Source: JAJPKK01 sp963800215 (GTDB lineage: Bacteria; Pseudomonadota; Alphaproteobacteria; Rhizobiales; Xanthobacteraceae). From it: a DNA stretch of 64,000 bases. Below, one piece after another: positions 42,996-51,648 of this stretch. How positions within the stretch are numbered: the stretch's first letter is position 1; each line of letters starts with the position of its first letter. The stretch is taken from contig CAWCZY010000004.1 in NCBI GenBank assembly GCA_963800215.1, positions 186,001 to 250,000 of the forward strand. The letters run 5' to 3'. The position numbers were made by a program, and so were the translations under genes. Below the pieces are notes generated by a model that worked only from the letters and a program-made list of their open reading frames with translations, made no database searches and was not told the origin of the DNA.

Positions 42996-43642
42996 GATCG
43001 CCCATGCCCGCCTCGACAATTTCGACAGCGTCACCGTCCCGCGCCGCCAGCTACGACAACGCCAAGGTGGTCAACCGCTTCGACCTGACCAAGCGCCTGG
43101 TCGCCAAGCTCAGGAAGGACGAGGCCGTCATCGGCGGCATCGGCAACACCAATTTCGACCTGTGGTCGGCCGGCCGCCGCCCGCAGAACTTCTACATGCT
43201 CGGCAGCATGGGCCTCGCCATCCCGATCGCGCTCGGCGTCGCGCTGGCCCAGCCGCGCCGCCACGTGATCGCGCTGGAAGGCGACGGCTCGCTGCTGATG
43301 CAGCTCGGCTGCCTCACCACCATCGCCGCGCTGAAGCCGGCGAATCTGACCATGGTGATCATGGACAACGGCCTCTACCAGATCACCGGCGGCCAGCCCA
43401 CCGCCGCGGCCGGAATCGCCGACTACGTGGCGCTCGCCCGCGCCGCCGGCCTCGCCAAGAGCGCCTGGGCGGCCGACGAGGACGATTTCGACAGCCTGGT
43501 GGACGCCGCGCTCGCCGAGGGCGGCCCGACCTTCATCGCGGCGCGCATCGACGACAAGCCCGGCGTCGGCACCACCGACCGCGACCCCGTGCAGATCCGC
43601 GAACGCTTCATGCACGGGCTGGGCGTGCGTGCGAGGCCGTAG
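42992..43642 (+). CDS. TPP-dependent decarboxylase, C-terminal (PP) subunit, ComE-like
   Basis: The 216-residue protein has FDLTKRLVAKLRKDEAVIGG, NFYMLGSMGLAIPIALGVAL and the ThDP/Mg motif ALEGDGSLLMQLGCLTTIAA followed by MDNGLYQITGGQPT. This is the pyrophosphate-binding half of a decarboxylase whose other half is encoded just upstream. The two should form a heteromeric enzyme in the cytoplasm that decarboxylates a 2-oxo acid. Translational coupling through ATGA supports 42992 as start, although the first 20 residues look like non-conserved lead. It ends 31 bases before a repeat element. Confidence 0.86.
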   Translation: MRSPMPASTISTASPSRAASYDNAKVVNRFDLTKRLVAKLRKDEAVIGGIGNTNFDLWSAGRRPQNFYMLGSMGLAIPIALGVALAQPRRHVIALEGDGSLLMQLGCLTTIAALKPANLTMVIMDNGLYQITGGQPTAAAGIADYVALARAAGLAKSAWAADEDDFDSLVDAALAEGGPTFIAARIDDKPGVGTTDRDPVQIRERFMHGLGVRARP

Positions 43643-43673
43643 CCGGGGGGCGCCGATTGACGCCGTAGAAACC

Positions 43674-43764
43674 GTAGCCCGGGTTGAGCGCCAGCGATAC
43701 CCGGGGCAGCATTGCCCATCGCAAAGGGTAATCCCGGATTTCGCTGGCGCTCAATCCGGGCTAC
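43674..43764. repeat. Inverted-repeat element, copy 1
   Basis: The left arm at 43674-43705 starts GTAGCCCGGGTTGAGCGCCA and the right arm at 43733-43764 starts CCCGGATTTCGCTGGCGCTC. The 32-base arms are near complements around a 27-base centre and would form a long hairpin. The right arm's outer CTA gives the TAG stop codon of the minus-strand membrane-protein gene. Copies 2 and 3 are at 46981 and 47510. I recall similar elements from Bradyrhizobium/Rhodopseudomonas genomes. Confidence 0.88.
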
Positions 43765-45095
43765 GCTTGCTTCCCCTCACGCACCGCAAGCACGACCGCG
43801 CCGGCGAGACCGGCGAAAACCGCCCACAGCGCGTAGCGGAAATCCGACGAGATCCCCACCGGAATGAACGTCGCCATGTAGACGACGGCCGATCCGCACA
43901 CGCCGATCACGAACGCTCCCGACGTCGTGGTGCGGCGCCGCCACGCCAGTGCGCACCACAATATGCACAGCGCCAGCCATGTCCCGGCACGAAACAGCGG
44001 CGTCGGCGCGAGGCGGTCGGTGACGGTCTTGAGGGCCTGGAACCAGCGGTTATCGGCAAACACCACCCGATCCGGCTGCGCGATGTCGACGGTCCACATG
44101 ATCAGGTTCTGGCTGAACAGGAAGTTCGCCATGAGGCCAGTGCGGTGCTGCAGATAGGCGATCGGGTGCGCCACGATGGCGCGCCACCACGCCTCGGTCA
44201 GCGCCGGCGAGCCGAAGACCTTGTCGGCTTCCAGCTTCATCATCACGAACTGGCATGGTTCGCGGGTCCAATAGATGTCGAACTCGGTGGGCCGGTAGCA
44301 ACCGTCGGTGAGCATCGCGGTTTCGTCCGCCGTCCAGGTCACCGGAAACTGGTTCGACTTGGCGAAATGCGTGATGCCGGCGAGATCGAACACGAAAATC
44401 GAATGAATTGGATTCTCATGCCTGGCATCGAGGATGCCGTAATAGACGACGGGCTCGAGGATCGCGAGGACGACCGCCACGGGCACATAGAGAATGGCGA
44501 CGCGCTTGAGCTCGAAGCGCGACGGCCACACCAGGTAGGCGGCGAGAATGGGCGCCGCGAACAGGGCGTTGGGCCGCAGCAGGAAGCCGAACACCAGCAG
44601 CGCCATGGCGATCGACTGCGCGATGATCCGCCATGCCCCGCGATCGTCCGCGACGGCAAACGCCAGCGCCGCGGCCAGCAGCCAGGCCGAGGCCAACAGC
44701 ACGTCGCGCCAGATGATGCCGACGAACACGAAGGCCGGCGGGGCCAACGCAAGCACGACCGCGGCGAGTCCGAGCCACGGCGAACGCCGCGCCAGGGTCA
44801 GCGCCAGAACGGCGAAGGCCAGCCAATAGAGTGCCGCGATGAACAGGAACATGCTTCCCGAGCCGGTCGCGATCGGGTCGATCGCGGCCCACAGGGTGGT
44901 CATCAGCGGCGATTGCCAGTCCCCGGCGCGGCCTTGCGCGATGTAGGAGTAGATGTATCTCGCGTCATACGTCATCACGCCCGGATAGAAGATACGCAGC
45001 GTGAGCGCGAAGCAGGCCGCCGTCGTCGCGATGACCGGCACGGTGCGCCGCCACGACGGCAAGTGTCGCAATTCGGCGGGATCGCTGGTCGCCAT
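43761..45095 (-). CDS. Polytopic membrane protein, GT-C-like, unknown function
   Basis: The 444-residue product has about ten hydrophobic segments. A first extracytoplasmic loop contains FYPGVMTYDARYIYSYI, and a second acidic site follows in GIIWRDVLLASA. A large soluble loop (about residues 245-330) is probably periplasmic, with GCYRPTEFDIYWTREPCQFV. Conserved Asp residues in early loops are a feature of GT-C glycosyltransferases, so transfer of a lipid-linked sugar is possible but unproven. The start is 5 bases after the opgH stop, so the two are one operon, and its stop lies inside a repeat element. Confidence 0.68.
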   Translation of the reverse strand: MATSDPAELRHLPSWRRTVPVIATTAACFALTLRIFYPGVMTYDARYIYSYIAQGRAGDWQSPLMTTLWAAIDPIATGSGSMFLFIAALYWLAFAVLALTLARRSPWLGLAAVVLALAPPAFVFVGIIWRDVLLASAWLLAAALAFAVADDRGAWRIIAQSIAMALLVFGFLLRPNALFAAPILAAYLVWPSRFELKRVAILYVPVAVVLAILEPVVYYGILDARHENPIHSIFVFDLAGITHFAKSNQFPVTWTADETAMLTDGCYRPTEFDIYWTREPCQFVMMKLEADKVFGSPALTEAWWRAIVAHPIAYLQHRTGLMANFLFSQNLIMWTVDIAQPDRVVFADNRWFQALKTVTDRLAPTPLFRAGTWLALCILWCALAWRRRTTTSGAFVIGVCGSAVVYMATFIPVGISSDFRYALWAVFAGLAGAVVLAVREGKQA

Positions 45096-45100
45096 CCCGG

Positions 45101-46891
45101 TCAGGCCGCCGGCGGTGACGCGGGCGCCGCCGCCATGGCCGCAAGCGCAAGGGGGCGCAGCGCAGCCGGCGCTTCGGTCTCTTCCGGCAGGCGGCCGACG
45201 CCGTACCGCACCAGGGCTGCGCCCACCGCCGGCAGCGCCGAGATCACGGCGAGCGGGATCGACAACGCAAGCCCGGCCGCCAGCAGCAGCGCATATGGGA
45301 TCGCAGCCGGATGGGTCGCGGCCAGCACCGCGATCGAGCCAACGCCGACCGCCGTGTACGGCCACAGCGCGCGGCACGCGAGGCCGACCGGCACGGCGTG
45401 GTCGTCGCGCATCTGGCTGCTCCATCCGAGCGTGCGGGTGAACGGCAGGCGGGCGAGAAACAGCGTGTGCCCGAACCACATGATGGGCGCCAGCAGCAGC
45501 GAGAACACCGTCTCGCAGGCGGCGCTGGCGAGGAAGCGCGGCGTTCCGCCGAACGATCTGCGCTCGGCCGGCCGCGACAGCACGTTCACGAAGGTGGCGA
45601 GCTTGGGCGACAGCCACATGACCAGCGTCAGGACCAGCACCGCCATGCCGGCATCGGGGCGGATGAGGTCCGCCGGCGGGTACCACGCAAACGCCAACGT
45701 GCCGGCGACCAGCAGCCCGATCCAGGCCGGCGAGCCGACGAACATCAGGATCGCGAACACCAGCTGATAGCGGCTGACCGGCAGGATGCCGGGCAGGCCG
45801 AGCAGATGAAGGTACTGCAGGTTGCCGTGGCACCAGCGCAGATCGCGGCGAATGAATTCGAGCAGCGCCGCAGGGTTCTCTTCCCAGCTCTGGTACTCGA
45901 CCGGGAGGACGCGCACGTGGTAGCCGGCGCGGCGCATCAGCACCGCCTCGATCTGGTCGTGGCTCAGGATGTGGCCGCCGAGCACGCTGCCCGCCGGCAG
46001 ATCGGGCAGGCGGCAATGCGCGATGAAAGGCGCGAGCCGCAGCAGCGCGTTGTGGCCCCAATAGGGCCCGCAGTCGGCCTGCCACCACGCGCTCCCGATC
46101 GTGTAGGAACGCATGCCGAGCCGCATGCCGAACTGGAACAGGCGCGCGAACGCGCTGGTCGACGGCAGGCCCACCACCAGGCTCTGCACGATCCCGAGCC
46201 TGGGATCGTCCTGCATGATCCGCACCAGGCGCAGGACGGCATCGGCGGTCATGAAGCTGTCGGCGTCGAGGGTCAGCGCGAATTCGTAATCGGCGCCCCA
46301 TTGCCGGCAGAAGTCGCGGATATTGCCGGCCTTGAATTCGGTATTGGTGCGGCGCCGCCGGTAGGTCACCGCGACGCGGTCTTGCCATGCACTCGCAAAG
46401 GCACCGAAGCGCTCCTCTTCGATGGCAGCTAGCGCCGGATCGCCGGTGTCGCTGAGCACGAAGACGTGGAAGCGGCCGCCGACACCGGCGGTGGCAAGTC
46501 CGGTCAGCAATGGCGAGAGGTTACGGATCACCCGCTCCGGCGCCTCGTTGCGAATGCAGATCAGGATCGCGGTCATTGCGGCGATGGGCTCGTCGCCGCG
46601 GATGCGCGCGGCCCCCGGAAAGATCGCGGCCAGCGGATCGCGCGCGAACTGAAGGACGCAGAATCCGATCACCGAGATCGAGAAGCCGATCACCAGCCAC
46701 GGCAGCGCAATGGCGTAGAGCGCCAGCAGCACGAGGTCGACCACGCCGAAGCCGCCGGGCGACAGGGCGACCGCGGCGAGCCCGAGCGCCATGACGGTCG
46801 TCACGGCCACCAGCACGGAAAACAGCACCCGCCGCTGCGTAACCGGCAAACCCGTCCGCGCCATGGCCGCGACGGTCGAAGGATTGAGCAT
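45101..46891 (-). CDS. opgH: Periplasmic glucan glucosyltransferase OpgH/MdoH
   Basis: The 596-residue integral membrane glycosyltransferase (GT2 fold) has N-terminal helices, then a cytoplasmic domain with AAMTAILICIRNEAPERVIR, FALTLDADSFMTADAVLRLV carrying the DxD, GSAWWQADCGPYWGHNALLR, GHILSHDQIEAVLMRRAGYH and RRDLRWCHGNLQYLHLLGLP, matching MdoH and its RxxRW-type motif. C-terminal helices would form the export path. It makes osmoregulated beta-glucans from UDP-glucose. It is shorter than the about 850-residue E. coli protein, lacking the long N-terminal extension, as in several rhizobia. opgG is not adjacent. Confidence 0.9.
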   Translation of the reverse strand: MLNPSTVAAMARTGLPVTQRRVLFSVLVAVTTVMALGLAAVALSPGGFGVVDLVLLALYAIALPWLVIGFSISVIGFCVLQFARDPLAAIFPGAARIRGDEPIAAMTAILICIRNEAPERVIRNLSPLLTGLATAGVGGRFHVFVLSDTGDPALAAIEEERFGAFASAWQDRVAVTYRRRRTNTEFKAGNIRDFCRQWGADYEFALTLDADSFMTADAVLRLVRIMQDDPRLGIVQSLVVGLPSTSAFARLFQFGMRLGMRSYTIGSAWWQADCGPYWGHNALLRLAPFIAHCRLPDLPAGSVLGGHILSHDQIEAVLMRRAGYHVRVLPVEYQSWEENPAALLEFIRRDLRWCHGNLQYLHLLGLPGILPVSRYQLVFAILMFVGSPAWIGLLVAGTLAFAWYPPADLIRPDAGMAVLVLTLVMWLSPKLATFVNVLSRPAERRSFGGTPRFLASAACETVFSLLLAPIMWFGHTLFLARLPFTRTLGWSSQMRDDHAVPVGLACRALWPYTAVGVGSIAVLAATHPAAIPYALLLAAGLALSIPLAVISALPAVGAALVRYGVGRLPEETEAPAALRPLALAAMAAAPASPPAA

Positions 46892-46980
46892 TCCGCCACC
46901 CGTGTCTTTTGCGCCGGGGGAGGGTATAGCGCGGGGGTGGGGATTTAGTCCAACCGGGGAGGGAGACGTGGATTTCAGCC

Positions 46981-47086
46981 GTAGCTCGGGTTGAGCACCA
47001 GCGAAACCCGGGGCAGCATTGCCGGTTGGGTGGTCCGCATTACCGCAGCGCCGTCCCGGATTTCGCTGGCGCTCAATCCGGGCTAC
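46981..47086. repeat. Inverted-repeat element, copy 2
   Basis: The left arm at 46981-47012 (GTAGCTCGGGTTGAGCACCA...) and the right arm at 47055-47086 match copy 1, with a longer centre of 42 bases that shares the sequence GGCAGCATTGCC. The outer CTA of the right arm gives the TAG stop of the minus-strand gene at 47083, as copy 1 does for its neighbour. Confidence 0.88.
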
Positions 47087-47436
47087 GTTTGCTCGGGCGG
47101 CGCAGAACCTCCACCGCGTGGTCTTGCAAAGTTAGGCCCCCTCGGCAAAAAGGTCCATTGGACCGGCCCCCAAGGTTGCCGGTCAGCCCAGGCAAGGGCC
47201 TCGGCCACGCTCAGAAATTCGCCGCCACTGGTTTCACCCACATAATAAACCAAACCGTCGGCCGTGGCAGGAACTGGGCTACCTTCATCGATAATGAACT
47301 CGCCGGTTTGAACATCTTCGATCCAACGTGAACCTGCTAATGTCGCGAGACGGGCACGCAACTCGATCTCATGCGGCACCTTGCCGTCATAGAGCCAAAT
47401 TCCGATTGCTATGGTCTTGCCAAGTTCATGAGGCAT
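47083..47436 (-). CDS. Hypothetical protein framed by repeat elements
   Basis: The 117-residue product begins MPHELGKTIAIGIWLYDGKV and contains ELRARLATLAGSRWIEDVQT and a later YYVGETSGGEFLSVAEALAW segment. It is a small acidic globular protein with no family I can name. GGAG seven bases upstream fixes the start at 47436, while a longer frame upstream runs into repeat copy 3. The last ten residues (GGGSAPPEQT) and the stop codon lie at the edge of repeat copy 2. The gene with its flanking elements may have moved as a unit. Confidence 0.62.
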   Translation of the reverse strand: MPHELGKTIAIGIWLYDGKVPHEIELRARLATLAGSRWIEDVQTGEFIIDEGSPVPATADGLVYYVGETSGGEFLSVAEALAWADRQPWGPVQWTFLPRGPNFARPRGGGSAPPEQT

Positions 47437-47509
47437 CTTTCGCTCCACCGTTGGCATGCATGTTTGAGACTCAGCCGCAGCCTGGTCGGAGCGGCAGCGA
47501 TAGGGACGT

Positions 47510-47541
47510 CCCGGATTTCGCTGGCGCTCAATCCGGGCCAC
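47510..47541. repeat. Inverted-repeat element, copy 3 (one arm)
   Basis: Only the right arm is present: CCCGGATTTCGCTGGCGCTC and the rest to GGGCCAC, with one change (CCAC for CTAC) relative to copies 1 and 2. The matching left arm is missing upstream. It lies 37 bases before the antitoxin gene. Confidence 0.8.
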
Positions 47542-47577
47542 GCTTGCTGAGCTGTGTTAAATTGGACTGGATCCATT

Positions 47578-47820
47578 ATGCGCGAGATCGGCGCCTCCGA
47601 GACTAAAAACAAGCTGGGCCAATTGCTCGACTGGGTCGAAGCCGGCGAGGAAGTCGTGATCACCCGGCGCGGCCGGATCGTGGCGTGGCTGGTGCCGCCG
47701 CGCCCTGCCGTCAATCCCGAGCGCGCCCGCAATGCCGCGGCGGCCATCCGCGCGATGAGCAAGGGCGTCAGGCTCGGCGCGCCGAAGATCAAGGACCTGG
47801 TTGCTGAAGGCCGGCAGTGA
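47578..47820 (+). CDS. Phd/YefM-family antitoxin, without a partner toxin
   Basis: The 80-residue protein has the Phd-type N-terminus MREIGASETKNKLGQLLDWV, then GEEVVITRRGRIVAWLVPPR and a basic C-terminal helix region ending KDLVAEGRQ. Such proteins repress their own operon and neutralise a VapC or Doc-like toxin. No PIN-domain or Doc gene follows: the next sequence is the 3' end of a convergent gene just 6 bases on. The start at 47578 is preferred over 47554 because family members begin at MREIGA. Confidence 0.82.
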   Translation: MREIGASETKNKLGQLLDWVEAGEEVVITRRGRIVAWLVPPRPAVNPERARNAAAAIRAMSKGVRLGAPKIKDLVAEGRQ

Positions 47821-47826
47821 GCCGAA

Positions 47827-48309
47827 TCAAGCCGAACGTCCCTCGTACGCCCTCTTCAATCCCTCGATATCGAGCTTGACCATCTTCAACATCGCGTCGG
47901 CAACCCGCTTTGCGCGCGCGCGGTCCTGATCCTTCATCATCTCGCCGAGCACCGTGGGTACGATCTGCCAGAACAGCCCATAGCGGTCTTTCAACCACCC
48001 GCACCGCTCGGTCTTTCCGCCTTCCGACAACGCCGCCCACAGCCGATCGATCTCGGCCTGGTCGTCGCACTCCACCATGAACGATACGGAATGGTTGAAC
48101 GGGTCCAGCGGTCCCGCGCTGATGGCCATGAACGGCTGCCCCATCAGGGTGAACTCGACCACCTTCACCGAGCCGGCCGGGCCGCTCGGAGTATCCGAAA
48201 GGAGTGGTGTCACACTGTCCACCCTGGAATTGGGCAGCACCGAGGCGTAGAAGGCGGCGGCTTCGTCCGCTTTCTCGGAGTACCAAAAACTCGGAGCTAT
48301 TCTCGACAC
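47827..48309 (-). CDS. VOC/PhnB-like protein
   Basis: The 160-residue protein has the beta-alpha-beta pattern of the PhnB-like vicinal oxygen chelate family: SRIAPSFWYSEKADEAAAFY, VVEFTLMGQPFMAISAGPLD, HSVSFMVECDDQAEIDRLWA and CGWLKDRYGLFWQIVPTVLG. Related proteins have unknown catalytic roles, although some VOC members are isomerases or dioxygenases. It is the last gene on the minus strand behind boxB, 40 bases away, and may belong to the benzoate operon or be separately transcribed. Confidence 0.8.
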   Translation of the reverse strand: MSRIAPSFWYSEKADEAAAFYASVLPNSRVDSVTPLLSDTPSGPAGSVKVVEFTLMGQPFMAISAGPLDPFNHSVSFMVECDDQAEIDRLWAALSEGGKTERCGWLKDRYGLFWQIVPTVLGEMMKDQDRARAKRVADAMLKMVKLDIEGLKRAYEGRSA

Positions 48310-48349
48310 CGTCGCCTCCCTGCATAGACGCCCATCTGCCGCGGCCGCC

Positions 48350-49795
48350 CTACTCCGCGATCATCACGTACTCGAATTCGCCGGGCTTGTTGTCGATGCC
48401 GACCTTGGGCGGCGCGATCCAGCCGGCGAAATGTCCGGGCTCCTGCATCGGCTTCATCAGCTCGACGATGAAGTCGCCGTCGGCTTGCGAGGGCAGCCAC
48501 GCATCCTTCTGCCGCGCCCAGGCGGCGGCATCGATCAGCTCGCCCGCCGGCGTCGTGTGTACGTCGCGGAACTCGCCGATCTCGCGATGGAACGCCACGT
48601 GGGGGAGTTCGAGGCGGAACGCGACGCCGTTGCGGGCGATGATCTTGTTCCAACGCTCGATGCCCTTGGCGCAGTCGGCGGAGTAATCGTCGCGCAGGCG
48701 CATGTTGAGCGCGGTCAGCGCCGGCTCGTCGACCCGCCTGATCTCGCCGTCGACCAGCTTGAGCACGGGATAGGTCGCGTTCTCCAGCCGGTGATCGTCG
48801 TCGATCTTGGTCTCGCGGTGGCGGCCCTTGAGGCTCGCATTGAACGCGTTCGCCGCGTTGGTGGAAACCTCGGAGCCGAACAGGTCGAGCGACAATGTGT
48901 AGTGCAGATTGAGCTTCTTCTGCAGGGTCGGCAGGTCGATGGCGCTGAGCGCGCGCACCCGCGCGATGTCGGCGGGGTCTTCGATGCCGGCCGTCCGCAT
49001 CGCCTCGCAGGTGCGCTGGATGGTGCGGCCGACCCCCGTCTCGCCCACGAACATGTGGTGGGCTTCCTCGGTGAGCATGAACCGGCAGGTGCGCGACAAC
49101 GGATCGAAGCCGGATTGCGCGAGGCTTTCGAGCTGCATCTTGCCGTCGCGGTCGGTAAAGAAGGTGAACATGAAGAACGACAGCCAATCCGGCGTCTGCT
49201 CGTTGAACGCGCCGAGCATGCGCGGCGCATCGGCGCTGCCGGAGCGGCGGCGCAGCAGCTCTTCCGCCTCCTCGCGGCCGTCGCGGCCGAAATATTTGTG
49301 GAGGAGATAGACCATCGCCCACAAATGGCGGCCCTCCTCGACATTGACCTGGAACAGGTTGCGCATGTCGTAGAGCGACGGCGCGGTCTTGCCGAGATGG
49401 CGCTGCTGCTCGACCGAGGCGGGCTCGGTGTCGCCCTGGATCACGATGAGCCGCCGCAGCATGGCGCGGTATTCGCCCGGCACGTCCTGCCAGACCGGCT
49501 CGCCGAAATGGCGGCCGAACGGAATCTTGCGATCCTCTTCCTGCGCCGCCAGCAGGATGCCCCAGCGGTATTCCGGCATCCGCACATAGTCGAACTTGGC
49601 CCAGCCCTTGGCGTCGACCGAGACCGCGGTGCGCAGGTAGACCATCGCCTCCTGGAAGCCCTCCGGCCCCATGTCGCGCCACCAGTTGAGGTAGCCGGGG
49701 TGCCAGCCCTCCAGCGCACGCAGGATGCGGCGATCCTCGGTGAGCCCGACATTGTTCGGAATCTTGGTGGAGTAGTCGACCTCGATGAGGCTCAT
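48350..49795 (-). CDS. boxB: Benzoyl-CoA 2,3-epoxidase subunit BoxB
   Basis: The 481-residue protein is a di-iron oxygenase that adds O2 to benzoyl-CoA to give 2,3-epoxybenzoyl-CoA, taking electrons from BoxA. The iron sites fit the pattern with LFQVNVEEGRHLWAMVYLLH and RFMLTEEAHHMFVGETGVGR, containing E-x-x-H motifs. The start has AGGAG seven bases upstream. boxC lies 43 bases upstream in the same direction. BoxA, the reductase, is not encoded in this window. Confidence 0.93.
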   Translation of the reverse strand: MSLIEVDYSTKIPNNVGLTEDRRILRALEGWHPGYLNWWRDMGPEGFQEAMVYLRTAVSVDAKGWAKFDYVRMPEYRWGILLAAQEEDRKIPFGRHFGEPVWQDVPGEYRAMLRRLIVIQGDTEPASVEQQRHLGKTAPSLYDMRNLFQVNVEEGRHLWAMVYLLHKYFGRDGREEAEELLRRRSGSADAPRMLGAFNEQTPDWLSFFMFTFFTDRDGKMQLESLAQSGFDPLSRTCRFMLTEEAHHMFVGETGVGRTIQRTCEAMRTAGIEDPADIARVRALSAIDLPTLQKKLNLHYTLSLDLFGSEVSTNAANAFNASLKGRHRETKIDDDHRLENATYPVLKLVDGEIRRVDEPALTALNMRLRDDYSADCAKGIERWNKIIARNGVAFRLELPHVAFHREIGEFRDVHTTPAGELIDAAAWARQKDAWLPSQADGDFIVELMKPMQEPGHFAGWIAPPKVGIDNKPGEFEYVMIAE

Positions 49796-49837
49796 GGGAC
49801 GCTCCTGCACTTCCCCGCGCTCCCGCCGTCGCGATTA

Positions 49838-51532
49838 TTATACCCTCTTGGTGTCGAATTGTGGCTTGCGGCCGGTGCCATAACGCCCCAGCGCGCCGGC
49901 TTCGCCGACCGCGTTGGGCCGCTGGAAGATCCAGTTCTGCCAGGCGGTGAGGCGGCCGAAAATCTTGGTTTCCATGGTCTCGGGGCCGGCGAACCGCAGA
50001 TTGGCCTCGAGCCCGGTGAGGCTGTCCGGCGAGAAGCTCGCGCGCTCCTCGAGGAAGACGCGGATCTCGTCGTCCCAGTCGAGTTCGTCGAGCGCGAAGG
50101 TCACGAGGCCTTGGGCCTGCGCCGCTTGCGCCTCGAGCGGCGCGCCGATCCGGCTGCGCGCCGCCTCGATCAGCGCCGGCTCGCCGAGAAAGCGGGTGGC
50201 GAGGCGGGACAACCCGTTGCTCATGGCGAGCGTACCGAAATTGACGGCGCCGAGGGTGATCGCCGCCGGCGCGCGGTTGTCGCCGGCGGCCGTGCCGATC
50301 AGCATGTAGGAACGGTCGGCGGCGAACACGATCTCGGCGAGCGTACCGGCAAAGCACGAGCCCGGTTCGACCAGTGCGACCAGCGAGCGCGAAGTGAGAT
50401 CGACGCGCTTGAGCACGCGGTGCCATTTCAGCCGGATTTCCCGCGCCAGCCAATGCGCCCCATGGGCGTCAAGGAAGGCGTCGTGGTCGAGCACGGCGCG
50501 GGCGTCGCCTTCCGACTTGAACACGATCGCGGCGACGTCGAGCTCGTTGAGGCGGATGTCGAGGATCGCGTCGTCGAGCTCGCGGGCGAGCTGGAGCGGC
50601 CAGAACGCCGCGCCCTGCGCGACCATTTCCTCGGTCGATGCGGGCGGCGGGTCCGCCGGCCCGCGCAGCACGATGGTGGCGAGGCGCGCATCGCGATCGA
50701 ACGCCGCGGCCACATAGCGATAGTCGCGGCGGTCGTCGCCGAGACTGCGTGCCAGCGGCGTGAGTGCGATGCCGCCGAGGGCGCCGGCGTCGGAGCCGTC
50801 CGCACCCGCGACCCATTCCCGCGTCTTGGCGGCGACCGCGTTCTCCAGCTGGCTGTTGGGCACGACCGCGTCGACGAGGCGCCACTCGACCGCGCGCTTG
50901 CCCTTCACGCCCTCTTCCGTGGTGCAGAAGACATCGGCGTGGTCGCGGCGGACCTTGCGCTTGTCGGTGACCCGCGTCAGGCCGCCGGTGCCCGGCAGCA
51001 CCGCGAGCAGCGGCACCTCCGGCAGCGACACCGTGGAGGAACCGTCATCCACCAGCACGATGTGATCGGCGGCGAGCGCCAGCTCGTAGCCGCCGCCCGC
51101 AGCGGTGCCGTTGATCACGGCGATGGTGCGCAGGCCCGAGGCGGCGCTGGCATCCTCGATGGCGTTGCGGGTCTCGTTGGTAAACTTGCAGAAGTTGACC
51201 TTGTGGGCGTGGCTGGTGCCGGCCAGCATGCGGATGTTGGCGCCGGCGCAGAACACCCGCGGCTTGCCCGAGCGCAGCTGCACCACCCGCACCGCGGGAT
51301 GCTCGAACCGGATCCGTTCGAAGGCATCGGCCAGCTCGATGTCGACGCCGAGGTCGTAGGAATTGAGCTTGAGGTCGTAGCCCTCGAACAGGCCGCCCTT
51401 CTCGTCCACGTCCATGGTGAGCGTCGCGACGGCGCCGTCGACCGCGAGCCTCCAATGGCGATAGCGCCCCGGCGCGGTCGCAAAATCGATTCGGCTCAGT
51501 CCGTTCGCGAGCTTGTGCGCGGCTTCCGCCAT
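49838..51532 (-). CDS. boxC: 2,3-epoxybenzoyl-CoA dihydrolase BoxC
   Basis: The 564-residue protein is a double-length crotonase: the N-terminal half has FCAGANIRMLAGTSHAHKVN and AVINGTAAGGGYELALAADH, forming the oxyanion pocket, and the C-terminal half includes LVALVEPGSCFAGTLAEIVF. BoxC hydrolyses 2,3-epoxybenzoyl-CoA to 3,4-dehydroadipyl-CoA semialdehyde and formate. The start at 51532 has GAGG five bases upstream, and an alternative seven codons earlier is less well placed. It sits between the alpha/beta hydrolase and boxB genes, all in one direction. Confidence 0.93.
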   Translation of the reverse strand: MAEAAHKLANGLSRIDFATAPGRYRHWRLAVDGAVATLTMDVDEKGGLFEGYDLKLNSYDLGVDIELADAFERIRFEHPAVRVVQLRSGKPRVFCAGANIRMLAGTSHAHKVNFCKFTNETRNAIEDASAASGLRTIAVINGTAAGGGYELALAADHIVLVDDGSSTVSLPEVPLLAVLPGTGGLTRVTDKRKVRRDHADVFCTTEEGVKGKRAVEWRLVDAVVPNSQLENAVAAKTREWVAGADGSDAGALGGIALTPLARSLGDDRRDYRYVAAAFDRDARLATIVLRGPADPPPASTEEMVAQGAAFWPLQLARELDDAILDIRLNELDVAAIVFKSEGDARAVLDHDAFLDAHGAHWLAREIRLKWHRVLKRVDLTSRSLVALVEPGSCFAGTLAEIVFAADRSYMLIGTAAGDNRAPAAITLGAVNFGTLAMSNGLSRLATRFLGEPALIEAARSRIGAPLEAQAAQAQGLVTFALDELDWDDEIRVFLEERASFSPDSLTGLEANLRFAGPETMETKIFGRLTAWQNWIFQRPNAVGEAGALGRYGTGRKPQFDTKRV

Positions 51533-51648
51533 ACGGTCCTCACCTTCCATCACTGCATCACAAGTGCGGAGCCGCGTTCCCCCTCCCCCGCAAGCGGGAG
51601 AGGGAAAAACCGGGGCCCCGGGCAGCAGGGCTTACGTTCGTTCATTCA

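Noticed and set aside
15553..43642. The two TPP decarboxylases as one phosphonate pathway
   Set aside because: The ComDE-like pair at 42455 lacks the phosphonopyruvate-specific NNGTHES-type sequence and sits with acyl-CoA genes 25 kb away.
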